From contig CAVZJU010000009.1 in assembly GCA_963775695.1 (NCBI GenBank), positions 124,001-188,000 of the forward strand: 64,000 bases of DNA, written 5' to 3'. The position numbers were made by a program, and so were the translations under genes. This DNA is from DATBLE01 sp963775695 (GTDB taxonomy: Bacteria; Actinomycetota; Thermoleophilia; Gaiellales; Gaiellaceae). Position 1 is the stretch's first letter; each line of letters begins with the position of its first letter. The notes beneath the pieces were generated by a model, which was not told the origin of the DNA, did not search any database, and worked only from the letters and a program-made list of their open reading frames with translations. Shown here piece after piece: positions 8,459 to 18,100 of the stretch.

Positions 8459-9124
8459 ATGAGGCTTCTTCTCACGTCCGCTGGCATCAGGAACACGAGC
8501 ATCCACGACGCGCTGGTCGACCTCCTGGGCAAACCGATTGCCGACTCCAACGCCCTGTGCATCCCCACCGCGTCGTACGCCATACCCGGCGGTGCTGGCG
8601 GAGCGTGGCGTTTCATCAGCGGACGAGAACCCCGCTGCCCCATGTGCGAGTTGGGCTGGAAGTCCTTGGGAGTGCTGGAGCTCACTGCGCTGCCCAGCAT
8701 CGACGAAGAACGCTGGGTCCCGTGGGTCCGAGAGACAGACGTCCTGCTGGTGAATGGCGGCGACGCCCTGTACCTGTGCCACTGGATGCGGCAGTCCGGA
8801 CTGGCGGACCTGTTGCCGTCGCTCGAGGCGGTGTACGTGGGACTGAGCGCCGGGAGCATGGTGCTGACCCCCAGAATCGGGGAGGACTTCGTCTACCGGA
8901 GGCTGCCGACCGGCGGCGATGAAACGCTGGGAGTCGTCGACTTCTCGATCTTCCCGCACCTGGATCACGAGGATCTGCTGGAGAACACCATGGCCGGCGC
9001 AGAAGAATGGGCGGCAGGGATCCCAGGTCCGACGTACGCGATCGACGACGAGACCGCCATCAAAGTCGTCGACGGCACCGTCGAAGTCGTCTCCGAGGGG
9101 CACTGGAAACTGTTCACCCCTTGA
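8459..9124 (+). CDS. peptidase E-like (S51) type 1 glutamine amidotransferase-fold protein
   Basis: Cytosolic serine peptidase-fold protein related to aspartyl dipeptidase PepE. The start MRLLLTSAGI and the nucleophile elbow VGLSAGSM (Ser130) are family hallmarks; LLVNGGDALYLC is the conserved strand before it and VDFSIFPHLDHE follows. The ATG at 8459 has GGGAGG seven bases upstream. Length 221 residues is normal. Peptidase E hydrolyses Asp-X dipeptides, but many homologues are uncharacterised, so the substrate is not assigned. It appears monocistronic. Confidence 0.85.
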   Translation: MRLLLTSAGIRNTSIHDALVDLLGKPIADSNALCIPTASYAIPGGAGGAWRFISGREPRCPMCELGWKSLGVLELTALPSIDEERWVPWVRETDVLLVNGGDALYLCHWMRQSGLADLLPSLEAVYVGLSAGSMVLTPRIGEDFVYRRLPTGGDETLGVVDFSIFPHLDHEDLLENTMAGAEEWAAGIPGPTYAIDDETAIKVVDGTVEVVSEGHWKLFTP

Positions 9125-9308
9125 TGGCGAAACGGGCGACGGGAGAAGACGCTCCGCGGGGCGAGTGTGCTCTCGCCTGATACGTAGCTCCTGCAGTGCG
9201 TTGGCCACCTGGTTCGGAGAACCCATGGCGGCGTAGCAGCGCCAACCACAGTGCGTGAGCGTCGCGGCGCAAGCGATTCACTCAACCTTCTCAGAAAGGC
9301 GGTGCAGC

Positions 9309-10580
9309 ATGCTGAGCACGACCAGCGGAACCCCTGTGCAGGGACACGTCGAAGCGGGCTGGGAGAAGGTCGCCGATGCCTTCCGCGCGAACTTCGAAGG
9401 AAGCCCCGGCGAGGTTGGCGCGGCGTGCTGCATCTACGCGGGTGGGCGCCCAGTCGTCGACCTGTGGGGCGGACTGGCCGACAGCGAGGAGAACCGGCCG
9501 TGGAACGAAGACACCATCATCGAGGTCGCTTCCTCGACGAAAGGCGCCACCGCGATCTGTGCCCATCTGCTGGTACAGCGCGGCCAGCTGGATCTGGACG
9601 CTCCGGTGGTCGAATACTGGCCCGAGTTCGGTGCCGCCCACAAGGAGCAGATCCCGGTGCGCTGGCTGCTCTCACATCAAGCCGGCCTGCCGGTCGTCGA
9701 AGGACCGCTGACGTTCGAGGAGGCCTGCGCTTGGCATCCGGTCATCCGTGCACTCGAGGCGCAGAGGCCGGAGTGGCAACCGGGCACGGAGCACCTCTAC
9801 CACGCACACACCTTCGGGTTCCTCGTCGGGGAGGTCGTGCGGCGGATCACCGGCAAGTCGCTCGGCACCTTCTTCGCCGACGAGGTCGCTGCTCCGCTCG
9901 GGTTGAGCGCCTGGATCGGGCTGCCGAAGGAACAAGAGGGACGGGTGGCCCGAATCACGTACGCCCCATTCACTCTTGAGGAGCTGACCGCCGGGCTGAT
10001 CGAAGCCACCGGCCTCGATGCGGACACGGTCACCGCCTGGATGCAGGCGCTGTACACCCCGGACTCGGTAGCCGCCCGCGCCGCCGAGCTTGGCGGCGCC
10101 CTCGATCCCGCTCGCGACCTCGTCAACGACTATGCCTTCCTCGCGGCAGAGTTTCCCTCCGGCAACATGGTCGCGGACGCTCGATCGCTGGCACGGATGT
10201 ATGCGGCCACGGTGAGCGAGGTCGACGGCGTGCGGCTGCTGGATCCGGCGACGGTCGAGAGGATGACCGTCGTCCAGACGGACAAGACGCGGATGCACGG
10301 ACTGCCGCCAGGACTGGAAGTTCCGGCCGACCGCTCCTTCTACATGTCGCTCGGGTTCTGGCGGGCCTGCCCGCCGATGCCCCTGGTCGGGCCCGGGTCG
10401 TTCGGCCACCCCGGCTCAGGAGGATCGATCGGCTTCGCCGACCCCGATGCCGGTGTCGGCTTCGGCTACGCCCCGAACCTGTGGTCGTGGAACATCGCCG
10501 AACCGCGGGCGAAGAACCTGGCCGCGGCGGTCGCCGCCTGCCCTGGGCTGACGGCGGCCTCACGTGACAGAAGTTCATGA
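9309..10580 (+). CDS. beta-lactamase-fold serine hydrolase (class C-like esterase/peptidase family)
   Basis: Member of the beta-lactamase/EstB-type group, which includes esterases and D-aminopeptidases as well as true lactamases. SSTK at residues 75-78 supplies the nucleophile Ser75 and Lys78. LYHAHTFGFLVGEVVRR is the Tyr-motif region and FGHPGSGGS near the C-terminus replaces the KTG motif. No signal peptide is seen, which argues for a cytosolic esterase rather than a secreted beta-lactamase. The ATG at 9309 follows AAAGGCGG; an upstream in-frame start at 9255 lacks support. Length 423 residues fits the esterase branch. Substrate unknown. Confidence 0.85.
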   Translation: MLSTTSGTPVQGHVEAGWEKVADAFRANFEGSPGEVGAACCIYAGGRPVVDLWGGLADSEENRPWNEDTIIEVASSTKGATAICAHLLVQRGQLDLDAPVVEYWPEFGAAHKEQIPVRWLLSHQAGLPVVEGPLTFEEACAWHPVIRALEAQRPEWQPGTEHLYHAHTFGFLVGEVVRRITGKSLGTFFADEVAAPLGLSAWIGLPKEQEGRVARITYAPFTLEELTAGLIEATGLDADTVTAWMQALYTPDSVAARAAELGGALDPARDLVNDYAFLAAEFPSGNMVADARSLARMYAATVSEVDGVRLLDPATVERMTVVQTDKTRMHGLPPGLEVPADRSFYMSLGFWRACPPMPLVGPGSFGHPGSGGSIGFADPDAGVGFGYAPNLWSWNIAEPRAKNLAAAVAACPGLTAASRDRSS

Positions 10581-10698
10581 CGTTCTCGAATCGTGACCCC
10601 GGAGGTCGCGATTGAAGCCGTCAGGCATGGATTGGTCAAGAACAGCGGGCATTCCGCGCCACGGTCCTCGCGAAGATCATCGCCAGCGGGTTCGCTGA

Positions 10699-11931
10699 TC
10701 ACGCCGCTGCTCGGATGGGCGAGCCGATGAGGGCGGCAACGTAGTGCGCGTCCTCGCCGACACCTCCGATGAAGTGTGACTTGCGCCGGTACTGGAAGCG
10801 GAGGCCGAGCGCGTAGAGCCCGGGGACGGGGGTCACGCCGCGACGGTGGCGGATCGCGCCGTCGTCGTCGAGGACGCCCTCGACGCTCAGCCAGGGGTAC
10901 GAGCGCTTGTACCCTGTCGCCCAGATCAGCGTCGAGATGTTCGCAGACTGCAGGTCGAGGGCTCGAGGCCCCCGCCGGAGCCTCTGCGCAGGCATCGGCT
11001 CGCCGGCCGGCGGCTCGGCCGTGCCCGCCTCGGCGAGGCGCCGATCCAGCCGCGCGAGTACACGGCTCATTCGCTCGTCCGCCTCCCGCACGGTCGGCTG
11101 GAGGTCGTCGGCGAGGAGGGCATAGCGGCCGCTGAACCCCTTCAGGCGGCCCGTGACGACGACCCCGAGGGCGTCGAGCGTTGCGAGGTCGAGGTGCTCG
11201 CCGCCGTTCGCTCCGCTCAGCACCAGGCTCGGCGAGCGGGTGTGGTCGCGCTCGTGGGGGACGTCCTCGAGCGTCCTGTCGAGGCTCCCCGTCTCGGCGA
11301 ACCACGCGATGACGTCCCGGCCGCGGTAGCGCCTGGGGATCCGCGCGTGGCTGCCGGCGGCCAGGGTCACGTCGCGGCCCGACCGCCGGAGCTCGGCGGC
11401 GAGTTGCTGGCCGCTCGGCCCTGCGCCGACGATCAGCACTCCGCCCGGCGGCAGCCTGTCCGGCGAGCGGAAGCGGCTGGAGTGGAGCTGGACGACCGAT
11501 TCCGGCGCTGCCGCGGCCAGTGCGGGCAGGCGTGGCTCGTCCGACCAGCCGGTCGCGAGGACGATGCTGCGCGCCCGCCATGCTCCCGAGTCGGTGTCGA
11601 CCACGAACCCGCCCTCGCCCTTCGCGACCCCTAGGACGGAGACCTCTTCCAGGACCGGCGCGGAGAACGAACGGGCGTAGTTCTCCAGGTACGTGACGAA
11701 GGCCGAGCCGCTGAGGAACCCGTTGGGGTCGGCGTGCGGCGCCGACCCGGGGAGCCGGTTCAGCCAGTTCGGCGTCAGGAGCATGAGCGACTCCCAGCGC
11801 TCCGAGCGCCACCGCTCGCCGATCCGGCCGCGGTCGAGGACGACGTGCTCGTGTCCCGTGCGCGAGAGGTAGTGGCTCAGTGCGAGCCCGGCCTGGCCCG
11901 CGCCGACGATAAGAGTGTCCGTTGTCTTCAT
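10699..11931 (-). CDS. FAD-dependent flavoprotein monooxygenase (YUCCA/TrkA-like)
   Basis: Flavin monooxygenase with two dinucleotide-binding folds: the FAD-binding TLIVGAGQAGLALS at the N-terminus (GxGxxG, residues 10-15) and the NAD(P)H-binding VLIVGAGPSGQQLA about 170 residues later, plus the C-terminal IWATGYKRSYPWL and LYALGLRFQYRRKSHFIGGVGEDA typical of putative flavoprotein CzcO/YUCCA relatives. It is the last gene of a four-gene operon: the acyl-CoA-dehydrogenase-like gene ends 4 bases before its ATG. The in-frame frame is open upstream but MKTTDTLIVGAG is clearly the true start. Pairing with an SfnB/DszC-like flavoprotein and OsmC suggests oxidation of an organosulfur or related xenobiotic substrate (inference). 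Length 410 residues. Confidence 0.88.
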   Translation of the reverse strand: MKTTDTLIVGAGQAGLALSHYLSRTGHEHVVLDRGRIGERWRSERWESLMLLTPNWLNRLPGSAPHADPNGFLSGSAFVTYLENYARSFSAPVLEEVSVLGVAKGEGGFVVDTDSGAWRARSIVLATGWSDEPRLPALAAAAPESVVQLHSSRFRSPDRLPPGGVLIVGAGPSGQQLAAELRRSGRDVTLAAGSHARIPRRYRGRDVIAWFAETGSLDRTLEDVPHERDHTRSPSLVLSGANGGEHLDLATLDALGVVVTGRLKGFSGRYALLADDLQPTVREADERMSRVLARLDRRLAEAGTAEPPAGEPMPAQRLRRGPRALDLQSANISTLIWATGYKRSYPWLSVEGVLDDDGAIRHRRGVTPVPGLYALGLRFQYRRKSHFIGGVGEDAHYVAALIGSPIRAAA

Positions 11932-11935
11932 CGGC

Positions 11936-13165
11936 TCAATGGAGCGAGAGCTCCCGGCCGAGGGCGACCTGCTCGAGGAACTCGTACGCACGGTTGTCGC
12001 CGAGCGGGTGCATGAAGGCACCTGCCCGTACGTCGCGGTAGGCCCGTGCGAGCGGCGAGCCGTTGAGGTAGCCGGCGCCGCCTGAGAGCGCGAGCGCCCG
12101 GTCGACGATACGCGGCGCAGCCTGGCCGATGAACGCCTTCGCAGCCTGGGCCTCGGCGAACAGCTCGGTCAGCTCTTCGTCGGGGCCGTCGTCCGTGGGG
12201 TGCGCAGCGTGGTGCTCGTCGATCAGGTCGGCGGCGCGGGCGAGCGCGCCCCGGCAGGCCGACAGCTCGATCGTGCTCTCGGCGACCAGCACGCCGTTGC
12301 GGCCTCCGGCGTTGCCGTTGCGCGCGGCGAGCTTGCGCACGGCGAGGGCGTGAGCGCTCTCGGCGACGCCGAGCGTGGCCGAGGCGTGGAACAGCCCGGC
12401 GGTCAGGTTCCGCTCGATGAACGGCACCACTTCGCCCACCGGGAAGCCGCCGCGCAGGGCCGAGCCCGGCAACTCGACATCGTCGAAGCTGACCGAATGG
12501 CTGCCCGACGCCCGCATGCCCAGCGCGTCCCAGTCGTCGTGGACGGTCACACCCGGTGTCGTCCGTGGCACCATCGCGTAGCCGTACCGCTCCCGGCCGT
12601 CATCGCCGGTGAAGGTGACGGCTGTGTAGAGGACGTCGGCGGCGGGCGACATCGTGCAGAACAGCTTGCGGCCGGAGACGATCCAGCCCGCTTCGGTTTG
12701 CCGTGCAGTCGTCGCCGGCCGCGTGAGGTCCTGGCCGGTCTCGCTGCCCGCGGCCGCGAAGACGACGCCGTCGCGGGCGATCTCGTCGAGCGCGTTGCCG
12801 AGTGTAGTGGCGCGCCGGTCGTCACCCGAGGCGACGGCCATCTCCCACCGCCTGACGACGTTGAGGAGGTAGGCGAAATGCATGTTCGCGCCGATCGCGA
12901 GCGAGGCGTCGCCGCGGGCCAGCCGGCTCGAGGCGACGACGACGTCGTGGACCGACGTCACGCCGAAGCCGCCGTGCTGCTCCGGGATCGGCGCCGTGAA
13001 GTAGCCGGCCCGCTTCAGCGTCTCGAAGCTCCGGAAGGGATAGCGGCCTTCGCGGTCGTAGACGCCCGCGCAGGGCTCGATCTCGCCTGCCAGACGCTCG
13101 GCGAGCGCGACCAGGCGCTTCCCCCGGTGTGTGTTTGCTGTCAGCTCGAGGGTCATCGCGTTCAC
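11936..13165 (-). CDS. acyl-CoA dehydrogenase-family flavoprotein (SfnB/DszC-like)
   Basis: Flavoprotein with the acyl-CoA dehydrogenase fold: N-terminal helical domain with PIPEQHGGFGVTSVHDVVVASSRLARGDASLAI, middle beta-domain with AAGSETGQDLT...GWIVSGRKLFCTMSPAADVL and WDALGMRASGSHSVSFDDVELP, and C-terminal helices. There is no obvious catalytic Glu at the usual acyl-CoA dehydrogenase position, and the family branch includes flavin-dependent monooxygenases (DszC) and sulfur-acquisition oxidoreductases (SfnB). Length 409 residues is normal. The start codon is within MNAMTLEL. It sits between osmC-like and monooxygenase genes on the same strand. Exact chemistry is not decided by sequence alone. 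Confidence 0.82.
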   Translation of the reverse strand: MNAMTLELTANTHRGKRLVALAERLAGEIEPCAGVYDREGRYPFRSFETLKRAGYFTAPIPEQHGGFGVTSVHDVVVASSRLARGDASLAIGANMHFAYLLNVVRRWEMAVASGDDRRATTLGNALDEIARDGVVFAAAGSETGQDLTRPATTARQTEAGWIVSGRKLFCTMSPAADVLYTAVTFTGDDGRERYGYAMVPRTTPGVTVHDDWDALGMRASGSHSVSFDDVELPGSALRGGFPVGEVVPFIERNLTAGLFHASATLGVAESAHALAVRKLAARNGNAGGRNGVLVAESTIELSACRGALARAADLIDEHHAAHPTDDGPDEELTELFAEAQAAKAFIGQAAPRIVDRALALSGGAGYLNGSPLARAYRDVRAGAFMHPLGDNRAYEFLEQVALGRELSLH

Positions 13166-13223
13166 TCCTTCGGAAATGGACGGTGGGGCCGGGAGAAGGA
13201 GACCGGCCCCGCCGTCCGGTCGG

Positions 13224-13802
13224 TCACTTCGAGTTCACGTCCACCGAGACGGGCACTCCGTTCGCGACCATGTCGAAAACCGCCGACCGGGCCTGCGCCC
13301 TGGCGACCACCTCGCGGAGCTTCTCCTCGGATGCGTCGCCCTTGACGCTGAACGAGACCCGGATCTGCTCGAAGCCGTTGCGGTAGTCGTCGTCCAGGCC
13401 GAGCGCTCCCCGGACGTCCATGTCGCCCTCGAGCGTCGACTCGACCTCGGTCAGGTTCACGCCCCGAGCGGCCGCCACGTAGACGATCGAGGTCGTCAGG
13501 CAGGCGGCGAGGGCGTGCAGCAGGGACTCGGCCGGGTTCGCGCCGGTATCACTGCCGAGGAGGATCGCGGGCTCGCCGGCGTCGATCGTGAACTCCTCCG
13601 CGCGCGAGGTGTCCTCCTGGCCGGCACCGTAGAACTCCTTGATCGTGGTGCGGTTGTGCGCGCCTCCCAGCCAGCGGTTCCGGGCGCGGAACTGGAAGGC
13701 CCCCAGCTGGGGCTGTGCCTTGATCGCGTCGAGGGTGGCGAACATCGCCCCCGTGTCGACGCCGTTGCGGATGGTGTCCGCGGCGTGCGTGGTCGTGCTC
13801 AT
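13224..13802 (-). CDS. OsmC-family thiol peroxidase-like protein
   Basis: OsmC/Ohr-fold protein, which normally reduces organic hydroperoxides through two cysteines. The helix LLHALAACLTTSIVYVAAARGVNL carries the conserved Cys (AACLT), but the second partner Cys of Ohr enzymes is not obvious, so it may belong to the wider OsmC branch with other functions. The C-terminal ISV-type strand reads FSVKGDASEEKLREVVARAQARSAVFD. The ATG at 13800-13802 overlaps the metalloprotease stop (ATGA). Length 192 residues includes an N-terminal extension of about 45 residues. A 58-base gap separates it from the flavoprotein gene downstream. Confidence 0.87.
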   Translation of the reverse strand: MSTTTHAADTIRNGVDTGAMFATLDAIKAQPQLGAFQFRARNRWLGGAHNRTTIKEFYGAGQEDTSRAEEFTIDAGEPAILLGSDTGANPAESLLHALAACLTTSIVYVAAARGVNLTEVESTLEGDMDVRGALGLDDDYRNGFEQIRVSFSVKGDASEEKLREVVARAQARSAVFDMVANGVPVSVDVNSK

Positions 13803-15085
13803 GCGTTGCTCCCTTCTGCTTCGTGGGTTGGACCGTCTCCCCGGACGACGGCGACCGAGTAGGCGCCGGGCCGCGTCGGGTCGCCGTTGGCGACGACGAG
13901 CGTGGCCGGGCCGAAACGCGGGCTCTGCCGCAGGCTCGGGGGAATCGTGAAGACGAGCGCGCTGCCCACCTGGTGGCCTGTCAGGTGACGGGTCACCGCG
14001 GCACGGCCCGCGTACGGGCTCTCGTGCTCGTAGACGAGAGCGACGCTCGGCCGGCCGGCGCCGGCGCGGAAACGGACGGTGCGCGCCGGCTGCGGCAGTC
14101 GGAGGTAGTGGATCGCGAGCGGCGGGATGCTTCCCGCCGTCCTTCCCCCGACGACGAGCTTCCGCAGGGGCCTGATCCGGTCTGCGTACTCGCCGGCGAC
14201 CCAGGCTGCGAACCGGCCGAAGGCGGCCGGGAACGGCTGGCCCGAGACGCGCGCGTAGGTTGTCGCGAGGCCGGCTGCCGCGCTCGCGCCGGCGGGCCGA
14301 TGCGCGATCCAGCGGAGGTACCGGCGAAGCAGCCGCGGCTGGCGCTCGTCGAGGTACCGCCACAGAAGCTGCGACCCGTAGCTTTGCGTCGTCAGGCTTA
14401 CCTGCAGCCGCTCGAACCAGCTGCGGAGCTGCAGCGCGCTCACGAGGTCGTCGAGCTGCGTATAGACCCGGCTCTCCATCGCCATCGCCGAGCCCTCGAG
14501 CACCCAGCCCGGAATCGCCGGATCGGCACTCCTCGGGAAGTACGAGAACTGAACGAGGTGGAAGAGCTCGTGGACGACGGTGCCGTAGAGGCTGCCGAGG
14601 CTGCGCTCCGGGCTCGGGTCGAGCCCGTTCGACACGACGACAAACGCGCCGCCGCGGGCCTGGACGGCCGGGAATGCGATCCCGAAGTACCCCGGCGCGA
14701 AGCGGGAGACGTAGATGTCCGGGCGGGCGTCGGGGCCGGCCTCGTCGGGAAGGATCGCGGCGTACCCCCAGGACCGGAAGTAGTCGATCGCGGCGTCCGC
14801 AGCAGCGCCGACCCGCTCGACGTAGTCGGGAACCCCGTTCGCGTCGTCGTCGTTGAGCGGCGGCGCATCGACTCCGACCGCAACCCAGTGGACGACTGCG
14901 TGGCGGGACGCATAGGTCAGCTCCGAGGTGGCGTAAGGGTTGTAGATCTCGATGCCGTTCGGGGCGATCTCGCTGACCACTTGAGCCGTCGAGGCATCGC
15001 TCGGCCGCGGTCGCTGCGTCGCCTGGGCGGAGGCTGCGGCCGCGAGAGTCGCCGCCACGAGAGCTCCGATCGCGATTCGCTTCAT
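13799..15085 (-). CDS. secreted zinc metalloprotease-like protein (MXAN_6640-like)
   Basis: Exported protein with a clear N-terminal signal peptide (MKRIAIGALVAATLAAAASA, cleavage about residue 20-22). LNDDDANGVPDYVERV is a short DxDxDG-like calcium-binding segment. VVHELFHLVQFSY gives His172, Glu173 and His176 of an HExxH zinc site, and VLEGSAMAMES (Glu197) is the probable third ligand. This order of calcium-type motif, HExxH and GSA..E is that of the MXAN_6640 putative metalloproteases. Length 428 residues. First gene of the minus-strand operon; it overlaps the OsmC gene by 4 bases. It is unusual that a secreted protease leads an operon of cytosolic flavoproteins. Divergent from the SARP regulator with heptamer repeats between them. 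Confidence 0.78.
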   Translation of the reverse strand: MKRIAIGALVAATLAAAASAQATQRPRPSDASTAQVVSEIAPNGIEIYNPYATSELTYASRHAVVHWVAVGVDAPPLNDDDANGVPDYVERVGAAADAAIDYFRSWGYAAILPDEAGPDARPDIYVSRFAPGYFGIAFPAVQARGGAFVVVSNGLDPSPERSLGSLYGTVVHELFHLVQFSYFPRSADPAIPGWVLEGSAMAMESRVYTQLDDLVSALQLRSWFERLQVSLTTQSYGSQLLWRYLDERQPRLLRRYLRWIAHRPAGASAAAGLATTYARVSGQPFPAAFGRFAAWVAGEYADRIRPLRKLVVGGRTAGSIPPLAIHYLRLPQPARTVRFRAGAGRPSVALVYEHESPYAGRAAVTRHLTGHQVGSALVFTIPPSLRQSPRFGPATLVVANGDPTRPGAYSVAVVRGDGPTHEAEGSNA

Positions 15086-15107
15086 GCGGCCGAGGATCGT
15101 CTCGCCC

Positions 15108-15136
15108 GCTCACAATGGGCTCACAGGCCGCCGACA
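15108..15136 (+). promoter_or_regulatory. putative SARP operator: heptamer direct repeats with 11-bp period
   Basis: GCTCACA occurs at 15108-15114 and again at 15119-15125, separated by 4 bases, and a degenerate third copy GCCGACA sits at 15130-15136 after another 4 bases. Heptameric direct repeats with an 11-bp period are the known binding architecture of SARP (BTAD) activators, and these lie in the 75-bp gap between the metalloprotease ATG and the GTG of a SARP-type regulator. This strongly suggests autoregulation and control of the divergent operon. Confidence 0.6.
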
Positions 15137-15160
15137 GACCGGAGTATCGTCGGTGCTGCT

Positions 15161-18100
15161 GTGGAGTTTCGGATCCTCGGTCCGCTCGAGATCCTCGACG
15201 GCGAGCGCAGATTGCCCCTGGGTGGGGCGAAACGGCGGTCGGTCGCAGCCCTGCTGCTGCTCGAGGCGAACCACGTCGTCCCGAGCGAGCGCCTGATCGA
15301 CGGCGTCTGGGGCGACGACCCGCCGGCCGCGGCGGCCGGGTCGCTGCAGAACCACGTCCTGCGGCTCCGGCGGGAGCTCGGGGAGCGGCTGGTGACGCGG
15401 GCGCCAGGCTACCTCCTGCGCGTCGAGCCGTACGAGCTCGACCTCGACCGCTTCCGGCGGCTCGTCGAGGAGGCCCGCTCGTCCGAGCCGGCGCAGGCAG
15501 CGGCGCTGCTCGGACAGGCGCTTGCGCTCTGGCGGGGACCGCCCCTCGCCGACCTTGCCGGCGAGCCGGCCGGGGCCGCCGCGGGCCACCTCGAGGAGCT
15601 GCGGCTGGAGGCGCTCGAGCTTCGCATCGACGCAGACCTCGAGCTCGGGTTGCACGCGCAGCTCGTCGCCGAGATCGAGCAGCTCGCCGCGGAGCACCCC
15701 TTCCGGGAGCGTCTTCGCGCCCAGCTGCTCCTCAGCCTGTACCGCAGCGGCCGACAGGCGGAGGCCCTGGAGGCCTACGCCGCCACGAGGGTCGCTCTCG
15801 TCGAGGAACTCGGAGCGGAGCCCGGCCCTGAGCTCAAGGCGCTGCACCATGCGATCCTCCGACAGGACCCGGCGCTCGCCGGCCCTGCGGCCGAAACCCC
15901 GGCGGAGCCCTCCGGGCGGATCGAGGAGGCGCGGAAGACCGTGACGGTCGTGGTCGCCGACCTGGCGGCAGCGCCTCCCGCGGATCCAGAGGCGCGGCGG
16001 GAGCACCTTCGAGCGGCGCGCGAGGCCGCCGGCGCCACGCTCCGGACCCACGGAGGCCACATCGGTCGTTCGGCAGAGGACCGCGTGCTCGGCGTCTTCG
16101 GCGTCCCACTCGCGCACGACGACGACGCGCTGCGCGCCGTCCGGGCGGCATGCGAGCTCCGATCCGCGGGTCTCGTCTCGCAGGCGGCGATCGTCACCGG
16201 TGACGTCATCGCCGCCGATCCCGGGGACGGCAAGCCTCTCATCTCGGGGGCACCCCTCGAGGAGGCCGATCGGCTCCGCGCCGGCGCGCGGCCGGACGAC
16301 GTGCTCCTTGACGACCGGGCGTGGCGTCTTGTCCGGCACGCGGTGAAGGCCGAGAGCCGCGACGGAGCGCATGCGGTTTCGGAGATCCGCGGCGACGCCG
16401 AAGGGGTAGTCCGCCGCCTGCAGACGGTGCTCGTCGGCCGTGAGGACGAGCTCGCCGAGCTCACGTCGGTCTTCGGCCGGGTTTCCCGCGACGGGCGCGC
16501 CCAGCTGGTCACGGTCTTCGGCCCGCCGGGGATCGGCAAGACCCGGCTCGCACAGGCGGCGGTGGCGCGACTCCGCGAGTCGGCGACGTGCATCGTCGGC
16601 CGCACGCCCGCCTACGACGACGCGCCTCCCTACGAGCCGCTCCGTGACGCGCTGGCGGCGCTGGCGGGCGGGAGCGTCGCCGAGTGGGCGCAACGCGTCT
16701 TCGCGGACGAGCCCGACGGCGAGCTCCTTTCGGCACGGATCGCGACGGTCGCGGCGGAGGCGCCGCCGGCGGGGACGGTGGAGGAGACGGCGTGGGCGGC
16801 ACGGCGGCTGCTGGAGGCACTGGCCAGAGAGCGGCCGCTCGTCGTCGTGCTCGAGGACCTGCACTGGGCAGCTCCCGCCCTCCTCGACCTCGTCGAGCAC
16901 GTCGCCCAGCTCGGGCGCGGGCCGATCCTCGTGCTCGCCCTCGCGCGGCCGGAGCTCTTCGACGCGCGGCCGGACTGGGGCGGCGGCGGCGTGAACGCCT
17001 CCTCGATCCGTCTCGATGCCCTGCCGCCGGACGACGCAGTAGCCCTGCTCGACCGGCTCACGGCGGACGTTGCGCTCGGGGCCGACCGTCGACCGGAGAT
17101 CCTGGCAGCCGCCGCCGGGAACCCGCTCTTTCTCGAGCACTTGCTCGTCGCGGCGCTCGAGGGCGACGAGTCGGTGCCGGACTCGATCCGGACGCTGCTC
17201 GCCGCGCGTTTCGACCGGCTCGGCGCGGAGGAGCGCCGCGTTGCGCAGGCAGCGGCCGTGTACGGCGAGCAGTTTCCCGCCTCGGTGATCGAGTCGATCC
17301 TCGACGCGGATCCCCGCGCCCACCTGCTCAGGCTGGCCCGCCGCGACTTCGTGGCGGTGGAGCGGCCCGACGACCTGGGAGACGAGACGTGGGGATTCCG
17401 GCACGCGCTCGTCCGCGACGAGGCGTACGCGAGTATCCCGAAGCGTCGCCGGGCACTGTTGCACGAGCGGATTGCCGAGCTCGTCGCGGAGCGGGCAGGG
17501 CGGAGGGGCGTCGACGCCGACGAGCTGATCGGCCACCACCTCGAGGCGGCGTACCTGGCCACGCGGGACGTCGATCCGCAGGCGCCCGAGCTCGCGCGGC
17601 TCGCTGCGGGAGCGTCGGAATGCCTGGAGGCTGCCGGCCGCCGGGCGTTCGACAAGGGCGACATGAAGACGTGCTCGCCGCTGCTCGGCCGTGCCCTTTC
17701 GCTGCTTCCACCGGACAGCGCGGGCCGCCTGCCGATCGTGCTCATGCTCGCGCCGGCGCTTGGCTGGATCGGCCGGCGTGAGGAGGGCCTGGAGATCCTC
17801 GAAGGAACCGCCGCGGACACCGAAGATGCGTGGACGCAGGCGCGCCTGGGCATCCTCCGGAATCACCAGCGGCTCTTCTACGAGTCCCTGGATGCGGCCC
17901 AGGTGGTTGTCGACACGGAGGGGGCGATCGCCGTCCTCGAAGAGGCGGGCGACCACGAGGGACTCGCGAGCGCGTACATCCTCCTCCACCAGGCCTCGGA
18001 CCAGGCCTTGGTCCTCCATAATCCCCAGGAGCTGCTCGCGCTGGCGCGCGAGCACGCCCGCGCCGCCGGCGCGCGCATGGTCGAGGGGGTTGCGGCGAGC

